Below are positions 37,169 through 46,700 of a DNA stretch of 64,000 nt, in pieces. The DNA is taken from NCBI RefSeq assembly GCF_018408855.1, contig NZ_AP024322.1, positions 248,001-312,000 on the forward strand. Direction: 5' to 3'. A model generated the notes under the pieces. It worked only from the letters and a program-made list of their open reading frames with translations, searched no databases and was not told the DNA's origin. The translations under genes and the position numbers were made by a program. How positions within the stretch are numbered: the stretch's first letter is position 1; each line of letters begins with the position of its first letter. Origin of the DNA: Caballeronia sp. NK8 (GTDB taxonomy: Bacteria > Pseudomonadota > Gammaproteobacteria > Burkholderiales > Burkholderiaceae).

Positions 37169-38065
37169 ATGAACGGCCACGCCGACCCGCTCAGTTTCGA
37201 CATCGTCGCCCGCATCGCGGAGCGCGCGCCCGAGTTACGCGGCGCCGAGCGCAAGGTGGCCGCGCTGATTCTCGACGACCTGACGGGCGCATCGCGCGCG
37301 AGCATCGGCGCGCTGGCCGACAAGGCGGAGGTGAGCGTGGCCACGGTCACGCGTTTTGCGAAGGCAGTCGGCTGCGCGGACGTCCGCGAACTGAAGCTGC
37401 GGCTCGCTCAGGCGGCGGCGGTCGGCCAGCGCTTCCTGACGCGCCGTCCGGACGAAGGCGATGCGGCGCCCGATACGCTCGCCGCGCGCATCTTCGACGA
37501 AGTGCAGGCGACGCTCGCGCAGAATCAGGGGGCGCTGGCCGCCGCGCCAATCGCTCAGGCCGCCGACACGCTCGCCGCGGCCTCGATGATCTACGTGTTC
37601 GGCATGGGCGGCGGCTCGACCGCGCTCGCCGATGAAATGCGCTTTCGCCTCGTGCGGCTCGGCCGGCCGGTTGCGTCGTATCAGGACGGGCTGTTGCAGC
37701 GCATGGTCGCGTCGACCTTGTCGAAAGAACATGTCGTGATTGCGCTGTCGGTAACGGGGCATACGCCCGAGATCGTCGAAAGCTGCGGGCTCGCGAAGCA
37801 GTACGGCGCGCGCGTGATTGCGCTGACCGCGCCCGCGTCGCCGCTCGGCGCGCTCGCGGACTGGCTGATTCCGGTCATCGCGATCGAAACGGACTTCATC
37901 TACAAACCGTCGTCGTCGCGCTACGCGATGATGATGGCGCTCGATTTGCTCGTTACCGAACTGGCCGTCAAGCAGGCCGATCACAGCCGCGAACTCTTGC
38001 GCCGCATGAAGCACGCGCTCGATTCGCATCGCGGCGGCGGCGAGCGTCAACCCTTGGGAGACTGA
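37169..38065 (+). CDS. RpiR family transcriptional regulator
   Basis: A 298-residue regulator with an N-terminal HTH_6 domain (about 10-90: RKVAALILDDLTGASRASIGALADKAEVSVATVTRFAKAVG) and a C-terminal SIS domain (about 135-270: MIYVFGMGGGSTALADEMRFRL, with the SVTGHTPE loop). SIS domains usually sense phosphosugars. Here the regulator sits at the head of N-acyl-D-amino-acid deacylase and RidA genes, so an amino-acid-derived effector is possible. It is probably autoregulated and controls the divergent PLP enzyme through the site at 37126-37140. Confidence 0.9.
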   Translation: MNGHADPLSFDIVARIAERAPELRGAERKVAALILDDLTGASRASIGALADKAEVSVATVTRFAKAVGCADVRELKLRLAQAAAVGQRFLTRRPDEGDAAPDTLAARIFDEVQATLAQNQGALAAAPIAQAADTLAAASMIYVFGMGGGSTALADEMRFRLVRLGRPVASYQDGLLQRMVASTLSKEHVVIALSVTGHTPEIVESCGLAKQYGARVIALTAPASPLGALADWLIPVIAIETDFIYKPSSSRYAMMMALDLLVTELAVKQADHSRELLRRMKHALDSHRGGGERQPLGD

Positions 38066-38067
38066 CC

Positions 38068-39546
38068 ATGGAAAAGTGCGACACGCTGATCGTTGGCGCG
38101 CGCCTGATCGACGGCACGGGCGCGCCCGCCGTCCTGCGCGATGTCGCGGTGCGCGACGGGCGCATCGTCGCGATCGAGGCGCCGGGCGGCCTGTCCGGCT
38201 GGAGCGCCGACGCAACCTTCGACGCCGAGGGCAAAGTGCTCGCGCCCGGTTTCATCGACGTCCACACGCATGACGACACGCACGTGATCCGCTCGCCGCA
38301 GATGATGCCGAAGATCACGCAGGGCGTGACGACGGTGATCGTCGGCAACTGCGGGATCAGCGCGTCGCCGGTGACGCTCAAGGGCGATCCGCCCGATCCG
38401 ATGAACTTGCTCGGCGAGGCCGCCGCGTTCAGATATCCGACCTTCGCCGCCTATGTGGAGGCGGTCAACGAGGCGCAACCGACGGTGAATGTCGGCGCGC
38501 TGATCGGCCATACGGCGTTGCGCAACAACCATATGGACCGGCTGGATCGCGCGGCTTCCGGCGATGAAGTCGCGGCTATGCGCGCGCAACTCGAAGAAGC
38601 GCTGGATAACGGCGCGCTCGGTTTGTCGAGCGGGCTTGCGTATGGATCGGCGTTCAACGCGCCGCCGGAAGAAGTGCAGGCGCTGGCCGAGCCGCTCGCG
38701 AAGGCGGGCGCGCTCTACACGACGCACATGCGTACCGAATTCGACGCGATCCTCGACGCGATGGACGAGGCGTATCGCGTCGGCCGTCATGCGCGCGTGC
38801 CGGTGGTGATTTCGCATCTGAAATGCGCGGGACCGTCGAACTGGGGGCGCAGCACGGAAGTGCTGAAGTCGATCGAAACCACGCGCGACGGCCAGCCGGT
38901 CGGATGCGATTGCTACCCATACAACCGCAGTTCGTCGACGCTCGACCTGAAGCAGGTGACGGGCGATATCGACATCACGATCACATGGTCGACGCCGCAT
39001 CCGGAGATGGCTGGCAAGCTGATCCGCGAAGTCGCCGACGAATGGCAGGTCAGCCAGCAGGAAGCCGGGAAGCGTCTGCAGCCGGCGGGCGCGGTGTATC
39101 ACAACATGTCGGAGGACGACGTGCGGCGCATCCTTTCGCATCCCGCGACGATGGTCGGCTCGGACGGCTTGCCGAACGATCCGCTGCCGCATCCGCGTCT
39201 GTGGGGCGCGTTTCCGCGCGTGCTCGGCCACTATGCGCGCGATACGGCGCTGATCCCGCTCGAAGAGGCGGTGCGCAAGATGACGAGCCTGTCGGCGCGG
39301 CGTTTCGGTCTGACGGAGCGCGGCGAGGTGAAGGTCGGCTATCACGCGGATCTGGTCGTATTCGATCCCGAGCGCGTGCGCGATGCCGCGACGTTCGCCG
39401 AGCCGCAACAGGCGGCGGACGGCATCGACGCGGTGTGGGTGAATGGCGTTTTGACGTATCGCGAGCGGGCCGTGACCGGCGCGCGCGCGGGACGTTTCGT
39501 GGCGCGCGGTTCCGCATCGAAACTGGATGCACAGGGCGCGTTTTGA
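38068..39546 (+). CDS. N-acyl-D-amino-acid deacylase (D-aminoacylase)
   Basis: A zinc amidohydrolase that frees D-amino acids from N-acyl forms. It has 492 residues. The metal motif DVHTHDDT is near residue 68. The conserved Cys is in VGNCGISASP, as in Alcaligenes D-aminoacylase. Later ligands lie in VISHLKCAG and in MVGSDGLPND with its essential Asp. It starts 2 bases after the rpiR stop, so it is co-transcribed with that gene. It supplies D-amino acids to the adjacent PLP enzyme. Confidence 0.93.
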   Translation: MEKCDTLIVGARLIDGTGAPAVLRDVAVRDGRIVAIEAPGGLSGWSADATFDAEGKVLAPGFIDVHTHDDTHVIRSPQMMPKITQGVTTVIVGNCGISASPVTLKGDPPDPMNLLGEAAAFRYPTFAAYVEAVNEAQPTVNVGALIGHTALRNNHMDRLDRAASGDEVAAMRAQLEEALDNGALGLSSGLAYGSAFNAPPEEVQALAEPLAKAGALYTTHMRTEFDAILDAMDEAYRVGRHARVPVVISHLKCAGPSNWGRSTEVLKSIETTRDGQPVGCDCYPYNRSSSTLDLKQVTGDIDITITWSTPHPEMAGKLIREVADEWQVSQQEAGKRLQPAGAVYHNMSEDDVRRILSHPATMVGSDGLPNDPLPHPRLWGAFPRVLGHYARDTALIPLEEAVRKMTSLSARRFGLTERGEVKVGYHADLVVFDPERVRDAATFAEPQQAADGIDAVWVNGVLTYRERAVTGARAGRFVARGSASKLDAQGAF

Positions 39547-39578
39547 GAATTTGTTCGAATCAGGAAAAGGAGTTGAAG

Positions 39579-39959
39579 ATGAAGCGTTATGGCGTTGAAG
39601 GTGGCAAGGGACAAGGCGGCGCGCATATGCCGTTCGCACGCGCGGTCGAGGCGGATGGCTGGCTGTTCGTATCGGGCCAGACGCCGATGGAAAACGGCGA
39701 GGTGATCAACGGCGGCATCGTCGAGCAATCGCACAAGGCGATTCAGAACGTGCTCGCGATTCTGAAGGAAGCGGGTTACGGGACGGAGCACGTGGTGCGC
39801 TGCGGCGTGTGGCTGGATGATCCGCGCGACTTTGCTTCGTTCAACAAGGTGTTCAAGGAGTACTTCGGCGCGAATCCGCCGGCGCGCGCGTGTGTCGTGT
39901 CGTCGATGGTGATCGACTGCAAGGTCGAGGTGGATTGCGTGGCGTATAAGAAGGCGTAA
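39579..39959 (+). CDS. RidA/YjgF family enamine/imine deaminase
   Basis: A 126-residue trimeric-fold protein. RidA proteins hydrolyse reactive 2-aminoacrylate-type enamines and imines released by PLP dehydratases. It has the family stretch LFVSGQTPMENGEV near residue 28. The C-terminal ARACVVSSMVIDCKVEVDCVAY contains the substrate-binding region, although the usual catalytic-site Arg arrangement (TRxxV) reads ARACV. AAAAGGAG precedes the ATG. It is the last gene of the RpiR unit, consistent with clearing the intermediate of the divergent deaminase. Confidence 0.9.
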   Translation: MKRYGVEGGKGQGGAHMPFARAVEADGWLFVSGQTPMENGEVINGGIVEQSHKAIQNVLAILKEAGYGTEHVVRCGVWLDDPRDFASFNKVFKEYFGANPPARACVVSSMVIDCKVEVDCVAYKKA

Positions 39960-39967
39960 ATGCGATT

Positions 39968-40003
39968 GCGGCTCTGGTTCATGTGAAGCAGAGCCGCGTC
40001 TTT
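39968..40003. terminator. Terminator between ridA and queF
   Basis: A long hairpin has a 9-bp outer stem (GCGGCTCTG/CAGAGCCGC) and a 4-bp inner stem (TTCA/TGAA), followed by TCTTTA on the plus strand. It separates convergent genes. Confidence 0.75.
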
Positions 40004-40004
40004 A

Positions 40005-40829
40005 TTACTGCCGCGCCAACCTTGCATTATCCGGCATCGGCAAATTGAAATTCGTCCGAAACGGATTGATATCCAGCCCGCCGCGCCGCGTATAACGCGC
40101 ATATACCGCAAGCCGTTCCGGTTTGCATTCCCGCATGATGTCCATGAAGATGCGCTCCACGCATTGCTCATGAAACCCGGTATGTCCGCGATAAGAAACG
40201 ACATACCGCAACAACCCCGCGTGATCGATCTGCCCGCCGTAATAGCGGATCTGCACGCTGCCCCAATCCGGCTGTCCCGTCACCGGGCAATTCGACTTCA
40301 ACAGATTCGAAAACAGCGTCTCTTCGACGGGCACTTCGTCATGCGCCGCCTTCAGCAACGAAGGGTCAGGCGAGAACACATCGCAATCGAGATCGAGACG
40401 GTCCAGCGACAAACCGTCGAACTCTTCCATCGCCAGTTTGCCGAAATCGGCCGGCGCCGCGAGCTGCACGGAAACCGTCGCGCCGCACACCGCCGAGACA
40501 TCGCGCTTGATCGCGGCGCGCACATCGTCGATGGAATCGAACGGCGTCTGCGCGAACGAGCCGAGATACAGCTTGAACGACTTCGATTCCACGATATTCG
40601 GCGAATCCGCCGGCACGAAGAACGTCGCGACCGCGATCTGCGGCTTGCCGCGCCGGTTGAGCCACGAAAGCTCATACGCGTTCCAGATATCCGTGCCGAA
40701 GAACGGCAGTCGCGCGGGCACGGCGATCGCGTCGCGCGCGCGCTTGCGGTCGATCGGAAACAGCAGCGACGCATCGTACTGTTCGGTGTAGTGGACGGGC
40801 TTGCCGAGCGGAGATTGATCGGGTGTCAT
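40005..40829 (-). CDS. queF: NADPH-dependent 7-cyano-7-deazaguanine reductase
   Basis: Reduces preQ0 to preQ1 in queuosine biosynthesis. The 274-residue length is that of the long bimodular form (as in E. coli). The catalytic Cys181 is in [15 protein letters not shown], with Asp188 nearby. The QueF motif [12 protein letters not shown] lies at about 81-92. The start at 40829 overlaps the preceding 5'-nucleotidase gene by 4 bases and is preferred to an in-frame start at 40892 inside that gene. Confidence 0.95.
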   Translation of the reverse strand: MTPDQSPLGKPVHYTEQYDASLLFPIDRKRARDAIAVPARLPFFGTDIWNAYELSWLNRRGKPQIAVATFFVPADSPNIVESKSFKLYLGSFAQTPFDSIDDVRAAIKRDVSAVCGATVSVQLAAPADFGKLAMEEFDGLSLDRLDLDCDVFSPDPSLLKAAHDEVPVEETLFSNLLKSNCPVTGQPDWGSVQIRYYGGQIDHAGLLRYVVSYRGHTGFHEQCVERIFMDIMRECKPERLAVYARYTRRGGLDINPFRTNFNLPMPDNARLARQ

Positions 40830-41740
40830 GATGCGTTCGCTATGCCGCTGAGAACGTGCCCCGTCGCCGTAACGACGCGAGCCGATTCGCAATGGCGAAT
40901 TTGATCGTCGAAGAAAAAATCGGGCTCGAATTCGCGCAGGAATTCGCCCTTGTCGAGGCCGCCGAGAAACATCGCTTCGTCGATTTCGATGTCCCAGGCC
41001 ATCAGCGTGCGGATCGCGCGCTCGTGCGCCGGTGCGGAACGCGCGGTGACGAGCGCGGTGCGGATGTGCATCGGCGAGCGGCTGTCGTGGTCGTCGGCGA
41101 TGCGCTGTAGCTTGTTCAAAGCCGCCAGCAGCGGCTTCAACGGGCCGCCCGGAAGCGGCGAATCCTTCTTTTGCGTTTCATGGCCGACGAACGCGGAAAG
41201 ACCATCGCTCTGGAACACGCGCTCGGCTTCGTCGGAGAACAGCACGGCGTCGCCATCGAACGCAATGCGGATTTCGTCCGCATAACGGCTCGCGGCGCGC
41301 GGCGTTTCGGGCAGGACGCGCGCGGCGGGAAAGCCCGCGGCGAGCGCGTCGCGCACGTCGTCCGGATTCGCCGACAGAAACAGCGACGCGCGCAACGGCT
41401 TCAGATACGCGAACGGCGAGCGGCCGCGCGTGAACACGCCGCGCTCGATCGCGAGGCCATGCTCGCGGCACGAATGAAACGCGCGCAGTCCGCTGATCGG
41501 ATCGCTGCGCGACAGGATCACCACTTCGACGCGCTGCTCGTTCGCATTCAACGCGAGCAGCTTGCGGATCAGCCCGAACGCGACGCCCGGCTTCGCGGGC
41601 GTTTCTAGCCGCGAGCGTTGCAGCGCTTCGTATCGGGCGAGATCGCCCGTCTCGAAGACGCGGTTCTCATCCTCGAAATCGAACAGCGCGCGCGATGAAA
41701 TCGCGACGACGAGCTTGTCTTCGAGCGTGAACTTCGGCAT
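40826..41740 (-). CDS. Cytosolic 5'-nucleotidase (NT5C1-like family)
   Basis: A 304-residue HAD-related 5'-nucleotidase. The family features are the N-terminal [20 protein letters not shown] (nucleophile region), [32 protein letters not shown] and the final [11 protein letters not shown]...FFFDDQ. The family hydrolyses AMP or other nucleoside monophosphates. A GTG six bases upstream (41746) is an alternative start; the ATG is better placed behind AAGG. It lies between ilvA (9 bases) and queF (overlap), so the three are probably one transcript. Confidence 0.87.
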   Translation of the reverse strand: MPKFTLEDKLVVAISSRALFDFEDENRVFETGDLARYEALQRSRLETPAKPGVAFGLIRKLLALNANEQRVEVVILSRSDPISGLRAFHSCREHGLAIERGVFTRGRSPFAYLKPLRASLFLSANPDDVRDALAAGFPAARVLPETPRAASRYADEIRIAFDGDAVLFSDEAERVFQSDGLSAFVGHETQKKDSPLPGGPLKPLLAALNKLQRIADDHDSRSPMHIRTALVTARSAPAHERAIRTLMAWDIEIDEAMFLGGLDKGEFLREFEPDFFFDDQIRHCESARVVTATGHVLSGIANAS

Positions 41741-41749
41741 CGACACGCC

Positions 41750-43273
41750 TTACGCGAGGAACAGCTTGTAGACCGGGTTCGCGCCTTCGTCCCACCACGG
41801 ATAGCCGAGCGTCGCGAGAAAGCGCTCGAACTCCGCGTTGTCCGACTGCGGCACCTGAATGCCGACGAGAATCGAGCTATAGTCCGCGCCCTGATTGCGA
41901 TAGTGGAACAGGCTGATGTTCCAGTCGGGCGCCATCGACGAGAGGAACTTCATCAGCGCGCCGGGACGCTCAGGGAATTCGAAACGCAGCAGACGCTCGT
42001 CGCGCGCGAGCGGCGAGCGCCCGCCGACCATGTATCGGATGTGCTGCTTCGAGAGTTCATCGTGCGAGAGATCGACCGTCGCGAAACCATGCTCGACGAA
42101 CGACGTCATCATCTGCGCCGTTTCCTTGCGCGCCTTGATCTGCACGCCGACGAAGATATGCGCGGCCTTTTCATCGGCGATGCGGTAGTTGAACTCGGTC
42201 ACGCTGCGTGTGCCGACCAGTTCGCAGAAACGCCTGAAGCTGCCGCGCTCTTCCGGAATGGTCACGGCGAACACGGCTTCGCGCGCCTCGCCGACTTCCG
42301 CGCGCTCCGCAACGAAGCGCATGCGGTCGAAGTTCATGTTCGCGCCCGACGTCACCGCAATGAGCGTCTTGCCTTCGATGCCTTCGCGCTCCGCATACAG
42401 CTTCGCGCCCGCGACGGCGAGCGAACCCGCCGGCTCCAGCACGCTGCGCGTGTCCTGGAACACGTCCTTGATCGCGGCGCAGAGCGCATCGGTATCGACG
42501 GTGATGACTTCGTCGAGCAGTTCGTGGCACAGCCGGAACGTTTCCTCGCCAACGAGCTTCACCGCCGTGCCGTCCGAGAACAGGCCGACTTCGCTCAGCG
42601 TGACGCGCTCGCCCGCCTTGATCGACTGCGCCATCGCGCAGGAATCCTCGGTCTGCACGCCGATCACCTTGATCTCCGGCCGCACCGCCTTGACGTACGC
42701 CGCGACGCCCGCCGCGAGCCCGCCGCCGCCGATCGGGCAGAAGATCGCGTGAATCGGGCCCTGATGCTGGCGCAGGATTTCCATCGCGACGGTGCCTTGC
42801 CCGGCGATCACGTCGGGATCGTCGAACGGATGCACGAACGTCAGGCCTCGCTCCTGCTGAAGTTCCACGGCGCGCGCGTAGGCGTCGCTGTACGACTCGC
42901 CCGCGAGCACCACTTCGACCGTCGGGCCGCCGTGCGCGCGGATCGCATCGATCTTCACCTGCGGCGTGGTGGTCGGCACCGCGATGACCGCCCGGCAGCC
43001 GAGCCGCGCCGCCGACAGCGCCACGCCCTGCGCGTGATTGCCCGCCGACGCCGTGATCACGCCGCGCGCGAGTTCGTCCGCGCAGAGGTTCGCCATCTTG
43101 TTGTACGCGCCGCGAATCTTGAACGAGAACACCGGCTGATTGTCCTCGCGCTTGAGGAACACGGCGTTGTGCAAGCGCGCGGACAGGCTGCGCGCGGGTT
43201 CCAGCTCGCTCTCGCGCGCGACGTCGTACACACGCGCGGTCAGCACTTTTTTCAGGTAGTCGGGATGTGTCAT
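41750..43273 (-). CDS. ilvA: Threonine ammonia-lyase, biosynthetic
   Basis: The first enzyme of isoleucine synthesis, making 2-oxobutanoate from threonine. It has 507 residues: a PLP catalytic domain (about 1-325) with Lys52 in FSFKIRGAYNKMA, a PLP-phosphate glycine loop (SAGNHAQG and GGGGLAAG), and two C-terminal ACT-like regulatory domains (about 330-505) for isoleucine feedback. The ATG at 43273 replaces an in-frame extension to 43468 that encodes a Cys/Arg-rich non-family peptide. Confidence 0.96.
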   Translation of the reverse strand: MTHPDYLKKVLTARVYDVARESELEPARSLSARLHNAVFLKREDNQPVFSFKIRGAYNKMANLCADELARGVITASAGNHAQGVALSAARLGCRAVIAVPTTTPQVKIDAIRAHGGPTVEVVLAGESYSDAYARAVELQQERGLTFVHPFDDPDVIAGQGTVAMEILRQHQGPIHAIFCPIGGGGLAAGVAAYVKAVRPEIKVIGVQTEDSCAMAQSIKAGERVTLSEVGLFSDGTAVKLVGEETFRLCHELLDEVITVDTDALCAAIKDVFQDTRSVLEPAGSLAVAGAKLYAEREGIEGKTLIAVTSGANMNFDRMRFVAERAEVGEAREAVFAVTIPEERGSFRRFCELVGTRSVTEFNYRIADEKAAHIFVGVQIKARKETAQMMTSFVEHGFATVDLSHDELSKQHIRYMVGGRSPLARDERLLRFEFPERPGALMKFLSSMAPDWNISLFHYRNQGADYSSILVGIQVPQSDNAEFERFLATLGYPWWDEGANPVYKLFLA

Positions 43274-43372
43274 GCGAGGAATCGTCAGGCGGCCGCGATG
43301 CGCGCGGGTTTTGAGGGCGAAAGCGTCAATGATAGCGCCAACCGGGCATCGTCCGAACGTGCGATGTATTCG

Positions 43373-43388
43373 GACCGTCCGGACGGTC
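43373..43388. promoter_or_regulatory. 16-bp perfect palindrome upstream of ilvA
   Basis: GACCGTCCGGACGGTC is a full 16-bp palindrome centred about 107 bases upstream of the ilvA start. It is a possible operator, as its size fits a TetR- or GntR-type site. No regulator gene is adjacent. Confidence 0.4.
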
Positions 43389-43489
43389 GTGCAAAAAAGC
43401 GTCGAAAATGCCGGAAACGTGTCGCGAAATCGCACGCAAAAGCCCCTTCTCGCTGCTAGCGCTCGCAAACGCGTGTCATCGTGATGGGT

Positions 43490-43794
43490 TAGAATTTCCT
43501 TTTACGAATCAGCAATCAGGATCGGCAGATGCACCGGCAGCTTCGGATCGATTTACTGGCGCATGTCTCCCGCGAGTCGCATCCCGCGGCGGAGAGGGAT
43601 GCGCGCCACGCACGATCGTGGCGTTGATCCAGGGCACATCGAAGGCGCCGTGAACGCGATTCGCCTCACCGTCGTGTACGGGCGATCCGGCGGCCTTCGC
43701 CAAGATTAGTCTCATTCGAAAATTTGCGCCCCCACGCGCATCGCCGGCAATTCCGCTTTCATGGCGCGAGCGCCGGCACACCGAACCGTCGAAC
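43490..43794 (+). other. Structured leader before the FAD/Fe-S oxidoreductase gene
   Basis: The 43274-43794 gap has no gene I can support. A -10-like TAGAAT lies at 43490-43495. Two perfect hairpins stand back to back: CGCATCCC/GGGATGCG with a 10-base loop (43578-43603) and CGCCACG/CGTGGCG with a 6-base loop (43604-43623). GGATCG copies at about 43519 and 43543 can pair with CGATCC near 43682. This may be a structured 5' leader or a small RNA gene; no known class was recognised. Confidence 0.4.
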
Positions 43795-46700
43795 ATGAAC
43801 GCACCCCAAGCCTTCGATCCGAACGGCGCCCATGCCGCCTTGGCGCTCGATACCGAGCCGCGTCTCCGCGAAATTCCTTATAACTACACGTCGTTTTCCG
43901 ATCGTGAAATCGTCATGCGGCTCCTGGGCGACGAAGCCTGGGCCGTGCTCGACGAACTGCGCAACGAGCGCCGCACCGGCCGCTCGGCACGCATGCTGTA
44001 TGAAGTGCTCGGCGATATCTGGGTCGTGCGCCGCAATCCTTATCTGCAGGACGACCTGCTCGACAACCCGAAGCGCCGCGCGTTGCTCGTCGAAGCGCTG
44101 AATCACCGGCTCGCGGAAATCGAAAAGCGCCGCAGCGCCGATCTCACCGCTCACAGCGAAGAAGCCGGCAGCCGCGAGCGCGCCGGGCGCGTGCAGTTGC
44201 TGATCGCCGCCGCGCGCCGCGCCGTCGACGATTTCGCCGCCGAGTTCGACCACATGGCCGACTTGCGCCGCCGCGCATCGCGCGTGCTGGGGAAGGAAAC
44301 GCAGAAGGACAACATCAAGTTCGACGGCCTGTCGCGCGTCGCGCACGTCACCGACGCGACCGACTGGCGCGTCGAGTATCCGTTCGTCGTGCTGACGCCG
44401 GATTCGGAAGCCGAAATCGCCGGTCTGATCAAGGCGTGCTTCGAACTCGGCCTCACCGTGATTCCGCGCGGCGGCGGCACCGGCTATACCGGCGGCGCGA
44501 TTCCGCTCACGCCGTTTTCGGCGGTCATCAACACGGAAAAGCTGGAACAGCTCGGTCCCGTCGAAATGACGGATCTGCCGGGCGTCGATCACAAGGTCGC
44601 GACGATTTTCTCGGGCGCGGGCGTGGTCACGCGGCGCGTCACCGAAGCGGCGGAGCAGGCGGGCTTCGTGTTCGCCGTCGATCCGACCTCGCTCGATGCA
44701 TCGTGCGTCGGCGGCAATGTCGCGATGAACGCGGGCGGCAAGAAGGCGGTGTTGTGGGGCACGGCGCTCGACAATCTCGCGTGGTGGCGCATGGTCGATC
44801 CCGAAGGCAACTGGCTCGAAGTCACGCGTCTGGATCACAACTGCGGCAAGATTCACGACGTCGAAGTGGCGCGTTTCCGGCTCGACTGGTTCGACGGCAA
44901 TCGTCCGCCCGGCGAAAAGCTGCTGCGCACCGAAAACCTCGACATCGCCGGCCGCACGTTCCGCAAGGAAGGGCTCGGCAAGGACGTCACCGATAAATTC
45001 CTCGCCGGTCTGCCCGGCGTGCAGAAGGAAGGCTGCGACGGACTGATTACGTCCGCGCGCTGGATCCTGCACAAGATGCCCGCGCACACGCGCACCGTCT
45101 GCCTCGAATTTTTCGGCCAGGCGCGCGACGCGATTCCGAGCATCGTCGAAATCAAGGACTATCTGTTCGAGACGTCGAAGCAGGGCGGCGCGATCCTCGC
45201 GGGCCTCGAACATCTCGACGAGCGCTATCTGCGCGCGGTCGGCTACGCGACCAAGAGCAAGCGCAACGCCTTCCCGAAGATGGTGCTGATCGGCGATATC
45301 GTCGGCAATGACGCCGATGCCGTCGCCGCTGCAACGTCCGAAGTCGTGCGTATGGCGAACGGCAAGAGCGGCGAAGGCTTCGTCGCGGTGAACGCCGAGG
45401 CGCGCAAGCGTTTCTGGCTCGACCGCTCGCGCACCGCCGCCATCGCGAAGCACACGAACGCGTTCAAGATCAACGAAGACGTCGTGATTCCGCTCGACCG
45501 CATGGGCGAGTACACGGACGGCATCGAGCGCATCAATATCGAGCTGTCGATCAAGAACAAGCTGCAACTCGTCGATGCGCTCGAGGCGTTCTTCCGCACC
45601 GGCAAGCTGCCGCTCGGCAAGACCGACGACGCGAACGAAATCCCCAGCGCCGAACTGCTCGAAGACCGCGTGACGCAGGCGCTCGATTTGCTGAAGCGCG
45701 TGCGCGAGCGCTGGACCTTCGTCGGCGACAAGCTCGACATGCCGTTGCGCGAGGCGCAGCACTATCTCGTCAATCTCGGCTACGAAGCGCTCGCGGAGAA
45801 GTTCGCGGATCGCGTCGACATGCAGCCGGACGCGAATATCTTCCACGTCGCGCAGGATCGCACGGTGCGAATTTCGTGGAAACAGGAGATTCGCGGCGAA
45901 CTGCGCCAGATCTTCAACGGCGGCGAATTCAAGCCGATCCTCGATGAAGCGCAGGCCATCCACAAGCAGGTGCTGCGCGGACGCGTGTTCGTCGCGCTCC
46001 ACATGCACGCGGGCGATGGCAACGTGCACACGAACATTCCCGTCAACTCCGACAACTACGAGATGCTGCAGGACGCGCATCACGCGGTCGCGCGCATCAT
46101 GAAGCTCGCGCGTTCGCTCGACGGCGTGATTTCGGGCGAACACGGCATCGGCATCACGAAGCTGGAGTTCCTGACCGAAGAGGAAATCGGCGAATTCCGC
46201 GCGTACAAGCAGCGCGTCGATCCGCACGGCCGCTTCAACAAGGGCAAGCTGTTCGACGGCGCGGACCTGCGCAACGCGTACACGCCGTCGTTCGGGTTGA
46301 TGGGCTACGAGTCGCTGATCATGCAGCAATCGGATATCGGCGCGATCTCCGATTCCATCAAGGACTGCCTGCGCTGCGGCAAGTGCAAGCCGGTCTGCGC
46401 GACGCACGTGCCGCGCGCGAACCTGCTGTACAGCCCGCGCAACAAGATTCTCGCGACGTCGCTGCTGGTCGAAGCCTTCCTGTACGAAGAGCAGACGCGC
46501 CGCGGCGTGTCGATCAAGCATTGGGACGAGTTCAACGACGTCGCCGATCACTGCACGGTCTGCCACAAGTGCGTGACGCCTTGCCCGGTGAAGATCGATT
46601 TCGGCGATGTCACGATGAACATGCGCAACCTGTTGCGCAAGATGGGCAAGAAGAAGTTCAACGCGGGCAACGCGGCCGGCATGTTCTTCCTGAACGCGAC

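Noticed and set aside
43561..43700. Glycine riboswitch suggested by GGAGAGG and GGCGCCG segments
   Set aside because: The conserved core order of that riboswitch is not present, and the downstream gene is not a glycine cleavage or transport gene.
43509..43796. 95-codon minus-strand frame upstream of the FAD/Fe-S oxidoreductase
   Set aside because: No domain and no ribosome-binding site. The region is better explained as a structured leader or non-coding.
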